NCBI GenBank assembly: GCA_039720395.1
Contig: CM077833.1
Span: 21,215,771-21,279,770 of the forward strand
Length of the DNA stretch: 64,000 nt
From: Liquidambar formosana
Taxonomy: Eukaryota; Streptophyta; Magnoliopsida; Saxifragales; Altingiaceae
Direction: 5' to 3'
Both the position numbers and the translations under genes were made by a program. Of the stretch, positions 11,646 through 23,900 are shown piece by piece (the first letter of the stretch is position 1; each line of letters starts with the position of its first letter). The notes below the pieces were generated by a model. It saw only the letters and a program-made list of their open reading frames with translations. It did not search any database and was not told the origin of the DNA.

Positions 11646-12264
11646 CTCTCTCCCTGCCTATCTCCCACTCCAAAAGCTATCCCCAGATCGCTTCTCTCTC
11701 TCCTCCACCTGGATCCTTCCATTTGTCCCACCATCATACATGGCTGACCTTCCTCGAATACGACCCACGTGGGCTCCGTTGACTCCACGTCGCAACGACC
11801 CACAAACAAAGACAATATTGGATGGTGGAGCAGGTGAGAGCTACCCATTCCAAGGGAAAATGGGGCTGCATTAATATTCTCCAACTGTGATGAATTTTAT
11901 AAAATTGGGTTTTCTCCAATCGGTGGACTTGAGCCTGTAGTGATAGAAGCTGTGGATTGAAGAAGATACTGTAAGCACTGTAACTTAGCCAACTGAATGG
12001 CTTCGACTTGAAATTGGACAGCGTGTTCATCCAATGGGTGATGCTCTACCTCCATGAGCTCACTCAGGTTAGCCAGAGCTATAAGCTGAGGCAAGCTGGA
12101 AAAGAGGTCCGTTCTCGGTTGGTGGGTCATCGGATCAAAACCCATCTGAATGAGCTTCTTCTTCAAATGGGTATTCCAGAAATTTTTGATCTCATTGTCC
12201 AGTGCGTCTCGGTAGGTGGGAGGCAATTGTTGACCATCTTGTAAAACAAAATTGACCAGATGGA

Positions 12265-12945
12265 CAGGGCCGGCCTTGACTTTTTGGAGGCCCCAAGCGA
12301 GCTCAAAAAATGAGGCCTCTTATACTTATTCATACACCAAAAAAAAAATTAAATTTGGTGATTTGCTTTCTTTTTCCTATGTTTTCTTAATAACCAAACG
12401 GTACAAACAAAACATTCAATTAAAAAAAAATTAAAAAAAAAATTTCATGTCCAACTGCAACAGTACAAACAAAGCATTTAACAATTCAACAAAAAGAGAA
12501 AAAAAAAAAAAAGAAAGAAAGAAAAAAAAAAATAAAGTGATTGAGTGAAAGACAAAGAAATTTAATACGAAATAATACCTTAGAGAGAGAGAGGCGAGAA
12601 AGAGAGAGAGGCGTAAGAGGGAGAGAAGCTGTGAAGGGAGACTGGGAGAGAGGTCTGACTTCTGAGGTAAGCCATAAAGGATAAAAGGGGAGTGAGGGAT
12701 TGAGGCTGAGAAAAGACACGTTTTTTTTTTAGGTTTTGACTTTTGTAGATCTGAGATTCCCCCTTTTAATTTTTGTTTGGGTTTTGAACTCTTTGAGCTG
12801 CTGGACTTGGGCCTTACATTTTCTTTTTCTTTTGGGCTAACCCAATACCAGTGACTACATTTGGTGTTGGGGCCCCTTTTTTTCACCCAAAAAAGTGGTG
12901 CCCTAAGCAACCACATTGATAAATTCTATTCAGGGCCGGCCCTTG
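12265..12945. mobile_element. Non-autonomous hAT-type MITE in MYB intron 2
   Basis: 681 bp bounded by imperfect terminal inverted repeats of about 12-14 bp (CAGGGCCGGCC at the left, CAAGGGCCGGCCC read inward from the right). It is flanked by a perfect 8-bp target duplication CAGATGGA at 12257-12264 and 12946-12953. TIR type and 8-bp duplication are diagnostic of hAT elements. Internal sequence is A- and GA-rich with no transposase. Removing the element and one duplicate leaves an intron of 103 bp, a normal size. Confidence 0.9.
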
Positions 12946-13216
12946 CAGATGGATATGTCAGTGCTGATAATTATCAAAACATGTTTATATCTATGCATGG
13001 AAGCAAAAGATATTGATAGAATTGAGTACTTGTTTCCAAGAATGGAATGGAGATGTAGAATTGTTTGTTCTTCATCTTGAGAAAATTTCCCTCTCTTAAT
13101 GTCTGGCCTCAAGTAATTTGTCCACCTTAACCTACAGCTCTTGGGACATCTATTAAGACCTGCACAAGAGGGAAAAAAAAAGAAATGTAATGTAGTGCAC
13201 TAGTTTAATTTTTTTT

Positions 13217-13238
13217 GGGGGGGGGGGGGGGGGGGGGG
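13217..13238 (+). repeat. 22-bp G homopolymer in MYB intron 1
   Basis: Uninterrupted G-run inside the short first intron of the MYB pseudogene, C-run on the coding strand just after the donor. Exact length may be uncertain in an assembly. Confidence 0.8.
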
Positions 13239-13394
13239 TGAGAGACAGACAGAAAGAGGACCTGCAAGTTTAGGGAGAGCTCTCCAACTTCCAAGGCCAT
13301 GTTCTTGAATGTACTGCACCAGCTTCTGATCTTCTTCAGGAGTCCAAGGTCCTTTCTTGAGGCCATTTTCATCACAGCAAGGAGACCTTCCCAT

Positions 13395-14038
13395 TCTATT
13401 TCAATATTATTCTCTGAATTTCGTTTGATTTTGGCTGCTTCCTCTTCTCACCCACCAAAACTTAGACAGAGTGTGTGTGTATATATAATCATCAGGCTGT
13501 CTTGCCTCTTGTCCTTGATTAATTTAACAGAAACTAATTGACACTTCCCCATTTGGTTAAATAACTAGATATGTCATTTCTTTGATAAAATGACAAATAT
13601 ATCCTCTATTATTAATGACTCATTCCACACATAAAACTTTGGGTAGTGGTATGTGTGCACATATAGTACCCTAGTTATTTTACCAAAGAAAACATTGGGT
13701 TAACGGTTTAAGTTTGTTTAAGGATTTTTCAACGTGCATTAATTGTGGATCTTCTTTTCTTTAAGAGAATTATCATATTTTATTAGATTGGTGGTTTCTA
13801 GGATTTATGCTTTTAGAAGTCAAGTTCTGAATTCAACTTTTTACATTTTTTAGGCCTAGCTACACGGGACAAATTTATTCCATGTGTTAATTGACGTGGA
13901 GTTGGCGATAATGTTACTCATTCTCAATTGCTCAGGGATTCATCAGCCCAAAATTTTACGTATCTTAATTACTGACCAAAAAATGGAGAGGGAAAAAAAG
14001 TTAAATGGTTTAAGTTGGAGGATTAAGAGATCCTTTTG

Positions 14039-14070
<32 letters not shown>

Positions 14071-15024
14071 TACTCTTTTGGACAGTAAAAAGTAAGCACA
14101 TCAAGAATTCACTTTTCTTTATATAATTGATTAACTGTGCATTACTATATTATATCAGTACATCTATACTTCATAGGTAGAGGACTTTTTCTTCTCTCTT
14201 TTTTTTACCCCTATTCATTGAATTTACAGAAATAGCCCTTAAAAAAATATGAATAGTAGGAAGAGCACAACCTATCTACTACAAACTGTACAACTGTATC
14301 ACCCCAACACTGGCCGAATTTCCTCCCTCCCTTAAGACATCATGCTTCTAATTTCCAGTAATTTTCCAATAAACTCGGACAAACTTCCTCCGTTAAGATA
14401 TGGACGCATTTGGTAATTTAAAGAAAGAGAGGATTTTATTTGTCTTTCCATAAAATTGGTTTTTAAATAAGATATATAGGAGTATTTTTTTTTTTCCGCA
14501 TTAAAGTATTCTAGGAGCAGAGCATATGATGTCAAACGTGGCACGTCACTACTGGTCAGAGGAACCTCTCCCATGCACGCAATAAGAGTCAATTTCGTCA
14601 TTGATTGCATGGATTTAAAATCACTTAGGTGTTATGTGTTGTACCTTTATGACGTTAAACGATCTTATAGGATGGTGATCTCGCCTGGAGAGTGGGAATT
14701 AATCGGATTCTGGTAATTCGGAGACGATGTTGTTTGACCAAAAAAAAAAACCTAAACTAAACCGTAGGGATTATCAAATTAGATCATAGTCTTTGTAGGT
14801 ATCTCTTTGATCCTTTGTTATCTTGTCCACATCTATAGTATCAAACAAGGTAAAAACTATTGGTCGTGCTTTTGATAATGGGCAATACAATACTCTTACC
14901 TACCTAAAATATATTAACATTAATTTATTGATATATATAAACACAAATTAAAGATTCAAGGCATGGACCAAGTCAATTGCTTTGCCACGTAGTAGGATAT
15001 ATTTTATATATATATATATATAAG
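13395..15024. other. Intergenic AT-rich DNA
   Basis: No supported gene. Holds the presumed MYB promoter just above 13394 and a (TA)n microsatellite at 14039-14066. Short open frames here have no recognisable motifs. Confidence 0.5.
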
Positions 15025-15173
15025 AGGTGAGCATGTGCAGATATAATTTATATCAATTCTCTCATTGGGGTTATATCTTATGTATTAGTGGGTTACGAAT
15101 ATATTTGATCGATGAACAAAATATAACCCTAATGTATGGTTTTAATTTAAGTTATATTATCATATGTTCACCT
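15025..15173. mobile_element. MITE-like hairpin, copy 1
   Basis: Two arms of about 57 bp (15025-15081 and 15117-15173) pair imperfectly as an inverted repeat beginning AGGTGARCAT and share GATATAA and GGGTTATAT blocks. Arms and sequence resemble the hairpin at 15351-15492, so both appear to be copies of one small family. No coding potential. Confidence 0.5.
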
Positions 15174-15350
15174 AGCTACCAAGCCTATATATATAGTTTT
15201 GATCATGTGGGATATTCCGTGTAATCATAGCCATCTCGTGAGCGACACGCGCACGAGTATCATCCACAGACGGCCATGATCAAACGAGATAGTTCGGGAT
15301 ATCCCGTACTTGAACAACCCTATATATATATACATAGTTATACTCTTATC

Positions 15351-15492
15351 AGCATGTATTGATATAAGTTATACTAGCATCATGCATTGGGGGTTGTACA
15401 ATTTTCATTAGTGTAATGTACCTCATATTCCACTAATGCACCGGGTACAACTCCCAATATGAGTGTTAATATAAGTTATATTAACACGTGCT
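15351..15492. mobile_element. MITE-like hairpin, copy 2
   Basis: Arms 15351-15413 and 15431-15492 form a long imperfect inverted repeat around a 17-bp loop. Each arm starts AGCAYGT and carries a TGATATAA/TTAATATAA block and CACTAATG next to the loop. It could be a MITE or a small-RNA hairpin precursor. Confidence 0.55.
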
Positions 15493-15518
15493 TACTTGAT
15501 CATCATCTTATATATATA

Positions 15519-15676
15519 GGAAATGCTATTTCGATTATCTTTTACCATTCATCTTTATCACTCATCTTATAAGTTAAAAGTATATGGGTGAAAGCAATTA
15601 TGTAAAGTCCATAATGAAATAAGAAAAAGTTGCCATATATGGATGGGTGGAAGAATATGGATGAAATAGCATTACC
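15519..15676. mobile_element. Small MITE with GGWAATGCTATTTC ends
   Basis: Inverted ends GGAAATGCTATTTC (left) and GGTAATGCTATTTC (right, read inward) enclose about 158 bp without coding potential. The flanks are (TA)-rich, so the target duplication cannot be read and the superfamily is open. Confidence 0.55.
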
Positions 15677-18504
15677 TATATATGTATATATAGACCATGG
15701 TATTTAAAGAGCACTCCATTTTATTTTTTTTCAAAAAGAAAAAACATGGAGCGAGGTTAATTTTTTTCTTTGTTTTATTTATTAATTAATATTATTATTA
15801 TTTATAAGAAGCGATCTAGGAAATGCATCAAGCCATTAAACAAATTAAACAGTAATAGAGATCATTAAGGACTTGGTCCCCGACGAAACACGGAACCTCC
15901 TTCACCCAAACAGTTGGATCCTGGATGAGTCACTTAGAAATTCTAATTACGATAAGCTTATAGAGGGAGTGATACGTACCCTCATTAGTGGGGCACATAC
16001 TTATCATAAATGGAATTGCCTAGCCGTCAGTGCATCTTCGAAAAGCTCCCCATGCAATGTCCTACCAAATCACGGGTCCAATTCGAGTAATAGAAGTTCT
16101 ACATTTGATCTGTGCGGGGGAACAAATATCGCAAAATTAATAATCCGCAGTAGTCAAGACTTATCCTGCATGAATTCCTATTTAGGCAAGAGGAGCCTCA
16201 AGTGTAATCCCACATTGCCTCCCTTGTTTTTTTCCCTTACTTTTTTTGTTTTTTTGTCAGCGCCCGTGCGCGCGCGCGAGGCGGGGGGGGGGGGGGGGGG
16301 GGGGGGGGGGTGTGGTTGGGTGGTGTTTCTATATTAATTAGGGATCCTCTCCTCTCATGAGCTTACTCAGGGATTGTAACAGTCTGATAACTACGACCTC
16401 TACATCTTGATTATAGTTGTAGGTTTGTAAATGGAATAGGGAAATGTTTTTGGACTTTCCTTAAAAACTCCTAAAAAGAACCCCTATGATGTGGTAGGAA
16501 AATAGATTAGAACTAATATTATTGGCTCCACTACTCCATCTCTATTTTCATACCACATCATATATAGAAAGTTCTTTTAAGGCTGTTAAGGGGATCCAAT
16601 AGAATTATGGTTTGGCATATAGGCTTCAACCCTTCCCGGCCAACCAGCTAGTACTCAACTACTCACATAGTAATAATAATAATAATAATAAGAGTAATAC
16701 CCAGTAATAATGAGTAGAGGATATTTGGGGTTTACCCACCCACTAAACTTTTTTACCAAACCAAATAATAATGATAATAATAGTTGAATTGGTAATCCAC
16801 CGATCCCAGTAGTTAGATTTACTTATAAAAAAAGGTGGAAGAAAAGTGGTTATATTAAGAAATAAAAAAAATGGTAAATGAATAAAAATGCACAGAATCA
16901 AACATATCATCCAGTTTTCTTCATCAAAGGAGGAGGAAGAAGAAGAAGAAGAAGAAGAAAGAAAAAGAAAAATTAAGGAACTACAAAGGCACAGACGACC
17001 GACAAGTCAAGTGTACGTATTAAAAAAAGACTTGAAACCCAAAGTTGTATGCCGATCCGGGTGGTAAACACCTACTGTTAACCACATTTTCACAACTATA
17101 ATTAGATCACAACACGCAATCCAACGAATCTAGAAAATTCATTTAAAAATCTTCCATGTAAGTAAAAGAAAAATGATAATTGCATATATGGGAGCTAGCT
17201 AGGCTAGCTCTCAAGGAAAACCTTTGCAAAAGCAGAGATAGATCGCTGTTTGAAAAAAAACAGGAGGGGATGTCACCCATTTTGACCCATGGGCTTAGTG
17301 CTGGTTAGAGGTGAAGTTGGTGCAGCAAACACACCCCAAATCCACACCACTTTTTCCTTTAAGAAACCTATAAGACATTAATTCTTCTGACTCTTTGAAT
17401 ACTCAACTGAGTTCGTTGGTGGCTTGTCCTCTTTATCTTTGTCCCTTCACAAATTTTTCCTTTCATTCTTTGTATTTTCTTTTGTACTTAATTAAAGACT
17501 TCTTAAAGGTTGCCCTGTCGTACATAAAAACCAAATTAATTTTTCAACTGTCACGGAATCGCTTGAATTTGTCAATATAGTCGGTTTTCAAATTTTGAAA
17601 TCCCAGTGTAGTGAGCAACTTGTGTATTATCCTAGATATTTTTTTAAATCATATTTTGGCTTGATAGTTACTGGAAGGACAAGTACGACGATGACACATG
17701 CAATATTCTAGAGGAGAAGAAATCTATTCTATAATTCGTGCAAAGAGTTGCTTCCTCATGCAAGACTGATCGAGGCCTTGATCTGTATTTAATTTTTCTG
17801 ACCTAAATGCTTACACCATTAAACATGTATAGAAAAAAATTAGTGATAGAATACAATAAAAACATATCGAGAATTTTTTTTTTTTTTTGTTTTTTGAAGT
17901 GATAGTCCTAGGAATTCTGTATAATATAATTTTTTACCCGTCATCTAATCTCAATTTTTGTGACAAGTACGTGCACATGATGAAGATTTGGTGATGAAGA
18001 TTTATCATATTTTACTACGAAATGCTGATAACAATTTGGAATTCTATCCATCTTCTTAGTAATTTTGTGTTGATGCAACGGAACTCATTACGCGCGTGTT
18101 AATTGGCTCTCTTAAACCAAAACATGGGATTTTAAATATTTCATGAGTATTCTGCACTCAAAAATGAAAATCATAATGGGTGATTTCTTGGAGACTGATT
18201 CATGTTTGAACGAAAATAAAAATGAATTGAAAGATTGATACACTACTAGTTCAAAGTTTTTGACATCAACCAGTATTAATTCGTTATTTGTTGGATCAAC
18301 TCTTGCAGGCAATGGTGTACATCATATTCAACGGTGTTTTTACAAGTTTGACAAGTTGACTGAAGACATAAAATGGGTAAATTGGTAAATTCAACTGTTC
18401 CATTAAAGGCGTGAGGTGTAATAACGATATGAAAACTTGAAGATGCAAAATATTTAGGGAAAAAAAAAAAAATGCAGATATACCTGTATTAACGAGATAG
18501 AAAA
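15677..18504. other. Intergenic region with simple repeats
   Basis: No supported gene. Contains a 28-bp G homopolymer at 16283-16310 preceded by a CG alternating stretch, an AAT-type microsatellite near 16672-16691 and a GAA-type one near 16929-16959. An open frame across 15873-16337 ends in poly-glycine from the G-run and has no known motif. Confidence 0.5.
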
Positions 18505-19815
18505 TATTTTTTTAGCAAGGTCTATACTAGCTCGATCCTAATGTGATGGATTAAGTTACCATAATCAGCAGAAGAATTCTTTGCTCTTCACAAAAGCAAG
18601 AACCTGTATCGTTGTAATTGCCTAATTGGTAGGGAAGGTTTCAATATCTGCACTTTTCATACAATAAATTCAATTAGCTAATTATCACTAAGAAAGACGG
18701 TGTATATTTCCAGAAAATACAGGTTCTTATATATTGTATTAACTTAATGTGTATGTAGATATATTAACTTGTAGATTTAATATTACGAAACTTTAATTAT
18801 TAGCTTGTGATTTTTTAAAAGGTAAATTACAAGAAAACCCTCTTAATGTTTTGACCCCTTTTCATCTAAGTCCCTTAAAGAAAAAATAGTTATAGTGTCC
18901 CATAAACAGTTTACAAATTTTGTAATTACTAATTAGCACCACTATTAATGACTATTCATGAAAAAAAAAAAAAAAAAAAAAAGGGGTCACGTGATGACCG
19001 TTGTTACTTTAAAATCCCATAAGAATCCGTTTTTAGCCAAAAAGAAGAGGGAAAATCACTGTTAATGCGATGGTCATAACTCATAAGCATGGGGGAGTTA
19101 ACAGCACTCCACAAGGCTGGCTATTTTTTTTTTTAATTGGTTTGTTTATGAAATAGAAAGAGGCCTCAGCCTTCGCTACGCAACATTACGTTCCCAATCT
19201 TGCTTTACCAAAAATTGGTGTGCTGCTATAAGCCCAAGATTAGGATGAAATCCCGCCACTCCTTCATTCACCTTGTGCACTGAGCACTCAGAATCTGATC
19301 CAACCAACACTCTTTAGACACCAAATGTCACAAGCCAATTTAACTTCTAAATAGATGATTCTCCAAGCTCCCTTTGGCCGTGAACTCATAGACCAAAAGC
19401 CGTTTTTCACCATCCAAACAGTACCCCATTAGTTTAACCAGATTTGGGTGATGAAGTTGGCCAAGATAATTAACTTCCATTCGAAACCAATGGGACTAAT
19501 AAATGGGCAATCAAAAGATAGTGAAGGTGCATAAAAAATAAAGAATAAACAGAAGAATCATACCAGCCACTCCTCGTGACTTAGGATCCTTTTAGCTATG
19601 TGCATATTGATAGTAACAACCATTCCAGATCCAGGCTTTGCAGCGGCAAGGGTTTTTTTCATCAATCCATCCTTTGAAAACAGTGTCGAATTCTTTAGCT
19701 CATTAAATGAGAAGGCTTTTAGAATAGGGGCTGATAATATTTCACCTTCAGTTATTGAAGGAGAAGTAATTTCAGCATAGCTCGTTTTGCTCGAAGACCG
19801 GGCAATCAGGCTGGT
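18505..19815 (-). pseudogene. Partial duplicate of the PBL kinase gene
   Basis: Two kinase exons are copied from the neighbouring gene. The first (about 19571-19815) encodes the N-terminal linker and KGWID region but has a deletion that removes the glycine-rich ATP loop. The second (about 19340-19480) encodes the [17 protein letters not shown] block; its acceptor reads CGA instead of CAG and its donor GTAAGT has become GTTAAA. No exons for the catalytic loop follow. The noncoding stretch 18505-18730 matches 20512-20730 downstream of the other copy, so the duplication was larger and later lost its middle. Not functional. Confidence 0.75.
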
Positions 19816-20967
19816 GAGAAAAGTCTATGAATTAAAAAAAAAGAAAAAAAAAAAGGATGTCCTACTATTTCATATTAATTTGGCTGATAATTCAGCTGAC
19901 TGATCTAGAAATTTGGAGAGATTGAACTGAAATATAATTTTTTTCCATCTAAAAAATGTAAAATTCTTCGGTCTCATTCACTTACCTTCTTTCTACTTTA
20001 TTTATGGACAAATATTTCAATATTTTCAATGGAGAGATTATAATTAATAAAAAATTGAGCACTTTTTATTTTGAAAAAGGGGTCACCAAATAAACCGATA
20101 CAAGAATCTGATTTCTAACAAAATGAAAGGGAGGTGCAAAGCCACTTGCCGTGTTAATAGAAATCCAAACATATAGTGGAAAGATAACTAAAAGGGAGTG
20201 CCCTTCAAAGCAAGGACTTTCCCTGCATTCCATACACGGCCGGCCAGAAGCAGGGTGGGAGTTTTTTCCAGAATGTAACTCAAATTGGGAGTCCTCCATA
20301 GTTGGTTTGCATAAACAGACGGTGAAACAGAGCTAAATTGAAGTACGAGAATAAAAATAGCTATTGGGGCAGGCAGGGGTTTACATTATCATCGCACTGC
20401 TGGAAATCCTGGTAGCCATAGTGATCTGAAAACCTCAATCCAGTACGTATCAGAGCTAACTTTGCTCCTGAATACATTGCAACAGGTATATATGTAGTTC
20501 CTAATGTGACAGGCAATATCTTTTTGAGCAAGGTCTATAGTAGTTCCTAATGTGACGGGCTAAGTTACCATAATCAGTAGAAGAATTGCATACGCACTGC
20601 AGAAGCAAGGGCATGTATTGTATGAATTTGTAGAGAAGATTTCAATATCTGCACTGCTAATACAATAATTTAAGCTAGCTAAATACCACTAAGAAAGAAG
20701 TTAAATATTTTCAGAAAATAGAGGTGGTGATAATAAGTTCTGTAAAATCAAAGATTCTGTCCAAATAAATGCCTATGGTGAAGTCTATACAAATAACACA
20801 ATAGGGAAGCAAATAAGTAATTTTTTGGTATAAGTACCGTTCTCTGTTCAACATACATGCGGAGACCGCATGTCAGATGGCAATGGAGATACACAGGGTG
20901 TCCGTTCATAGGAGAAATGGTGATGCCTTAATAAGAATTTCCAGACAGGATTGGAAATTGTCTGCCG
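19816..20967. other. Spacer and 3' flank of the PBL kinase gene
   Basis: No gene seen. 20512-20730 is the source or copy of the duplicated block at 18505-18730 and probably lies in the 3' untranslated region or just downstream of the kinase stop. Confidence 0.5.
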
Positions 20968-23900
20968 TTATGGGTTGGAGTGTTTGGCTGCTTGGGCTTG
21001 GAGCCGTTCCAATGTTCCTAAAACCTCCCCCATTTGTGGCCTGAGTTTAGGCTCAGTGTTTAGGCACTTTAAGGCAAGGGTAGCAGCTATGTACGCTCCT
21101 TTCTGGGGGTACTGGCCCCCCAACTTGGTGTCCATAATCCGGAATAATTTTCGTTTGTCGCCCAAATATCGTTTTGCCCAATCTACCAGATTCCGCTCTG
21201 CACCAACTTTTGATTTGTCAACAGAATGACGTCCAGACAATAATTCCAGCAACACAACCCCAAAGCTATAGACATCACATTTTTCTGTTAGATGACCTGT
21301 TCAACAATGGAAGCTTTAGTAAGAGTTACAGAGACAGATTGACATATAAGATATATGAAGTGCATTCCATCCACTGGTGAATTACTGCAGGCATGTAGTG
21401 AACATAATGAAATCAAGGACTCAGACCACATTGGCTTCCTATTTTACGAACAGAGGCTTGCCTATAAAATATCGAATGCAATAACTCACCTTAGATATTT
21501 TCATATCAACAATTTCGGATGACTTAATGATTTTAGACCATCCAATTTTATACTGTAATTCTACATGTACAATTATTATTGTGGAAAAAAAATTGCCACA
21601 CAAGTAAAAATTAATACGATCATGATGTGTAGAGTAGAACGCAGCGGAAATGTAAAAAATAATTCTTTTATTTATTGTGTATAAAATACACTTTACACAA
21701 ATACCTCACAATCACTCACAAGAAAAGGAAATGTACAAAGGGATACCTCACTCACACATTATTTCTCTACACTTACTATACACACTAGTAACTCACACAC
21801 ACTCACACTTAAATACCCCATACACATATTACACCTAATAATACCCTCACCAAAATTTGGGACTTCCCACACAACACCACACGTACACACACAATGGAAG
21901 ACTCACTCACACATTTGTTTCACTCCACTCAACACACATACAATGGGGGCTTCTCCCCTTTTTATAGGAGAAGTTCACCGACTCAAGAAGCTTCAAGAAT
22001 GTTGGTGAATAAGCTTCAATTGCCGACATAAGTGAGTCGGCTCTTAGCTAGAAGCTGCTGGTTTCTTCAAGTAAGATGGTAATGGAAGGATCTAGAGAGA
22101 GAGACTTCAAGAAGAAAAAAAAAAAGAGAAAGAAGGAGAAATCACTGGAAAATTCTAGAGAAGCAAAGAGGCGGTGGTGACCTCTTCAACACTCCCCCTC
22201 AACACCGACTCTTTCTTCTTTCTTCTACTTGGATGATCATATCTTGTAGCACTAGATCCTTTGTCGATCATACTTGCTTCTTTCCTTGTCTCTTCTTCTT
22301 TTACTGATGTGACATCAACATACTCTAAGCTAGGTTTTTGTAATCTTGTTGCCTTCCTAAGTTGTAGCCCAACTTCTTTAGTCACATCTTCTTGACTCGG
22401 CTGAACCTCTTGCAGAGTTTGCTCCCCCAGTTTCTTTTGGAACTCATCCTTCGAGTCTTTGGACTCTAGCAACTCTACCACTTGAGATGACCTTGAAGAG
22501 GGTACTTCCTTTATGATTGAGTTGATCTGCTGCCCTACCCTTTCATCGAAGTCTATCTCTTGTTCTGAACAGTCTTCATCAAAAACTTGCGAGGACGATT
22601 CGAAGTCTATCACCTTTTTTGAGTAGTTATCTTCAAAGAACTCGGACGTTGCTTGGAGATCCCACTCTTCCTCACTTGAGTAGCCATCTTCTCGTAATGC
22701 CAATGTTGCAAAAGATGCTTGAAGATCCCACTCTTCTTCACTGTTGTCTTGGTAATCATTGGAGGTTGCTACATTACTTTCAACTATTTTTCTCCTTAGC
22801 CGACAGTCTCTTGCGTAATGACCCTTCTTACCGCATATGTAGCATTCACCAGTGCGTCGCCTGACATCCGAGAATCGTCGATCATCTCTGTCGCCTTGTT
22901 GAGCTCCCCCTGGTTCTGAGCTCCTTTCTTGTTGCCTCTTTGATCTGTCTACTTCTTCTTTATCTGATTTTGTACCATTCTGCCATCTTGATCTTCCATT
23001 ACTTCTATTACTGAAGAGTGCCTCCTCTTCATTATTCTTTAATAAGATTCCAGCCATTTGTTTAGACAAAGCTTCCTGGTTTGCCAGCAAGCTCTCTAAT
23101 TCTGCAATGGATGGTTGGACCGGCCATCCACTTATGGCTGTTATGAACCCGCTATACTCGGGTTTTAAACCTCTTGTGATAATACGCCTCATCCGAGATT
23201 CACTAATTCGAGCCTCAGGATCAATCTCGGAGATCTCATGACAAAGGGTTTTTACTCTCATGAAGTATTGACCAATTGTCATAGACCCCTGAGTTATCGT
23301 TTCAAGCTCATTCTCTAAATATTGAAGTCGAGCTTCATTTGTTTTAGAAAATACCGTAGCTAAATTATCCCAGGCTTTCTTTGGAGTGTCAGCTCCTCGG
23401 ATATGTTCTATCATTTCTTTTTGAATTGTTGTTCTTAATACAAACATAGCCTTACCTGCCTTAATTCGCCATTTACGCAGTGCTTCTGCATTTTCTGGTG
23501 CAGTAGTTTCGTTGCCGCCAACGATCTCCCATAAATCCTGGCCTTGGAGATATGCCTCTATGCATAACCGCCAATATTCATAATTATGCTCATTGAGCTT
23601 CTCAAATCCTCCAATTGTATTCGCGAGATCTGCCATGGTGCGCAACCAGTTGTACTCCTCCAAGTGGGCTTGGTCCCTGACCAATCAGCTCCACAATCCC
23701 GGACTGTGCACGATCTCTCCAAATAGTGCCTTCAAAAATAATCTCTGACCTCCTTGGTCTGCGACCTTTTCAGAATTGGTCCCTAACCAATAACACGATC
23801 CCTGATCGTTTTATAAACCGCTGCAAACAACGGTCCCTGACCGTTTGGCTCTACCCTGGTACCCCTCGATAATCAGTCCCTGACTGATCACCTACTGCTT

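Larger units (their letters stand above)
11750..13394 (-). pseudogene. R2R3-MYB transcription factor pseudogene
   Basis: Plant R2R3-MYB DNA-binding protein. Exon 1 (13262-13394, 133 bp) begins [20 protein letters not shown] and gives most of R2. Exon 2 (13030-13159, 130 bp) completes R2 and starts R3. Exon 3 starts at 12237. The 133- and 130-bp exon sizes and splice phases are the classic R2R3-MYB pattern. Lesions: in R2 the usual RCGKSCRLRW reads RCPKSC. One extra base in exon 3 between the WSTIASHLP and DNEIKNFW parts shifts the frame. A second shift near 11890 precedes a C-terminal stretch with FSLGMGSS. Intron 2 holds a hAT MITE. The subgroup looks like the MYB39/53/92/93 group (inference from [14 protein letters not shown] tail). 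The 3' end abuts element A. Confidence 0.85.

Noticed and set aside
14332..14610. 92-residue minus-strand frame
   Set aside because: No recognisable domain, AT-rich, no promoter or neighbouring exon.
15873..16337. 154-residue open frame
   Set aside because: Ends in poly-Gly made by a G-run, no motif, no splice signals, atypical composition.
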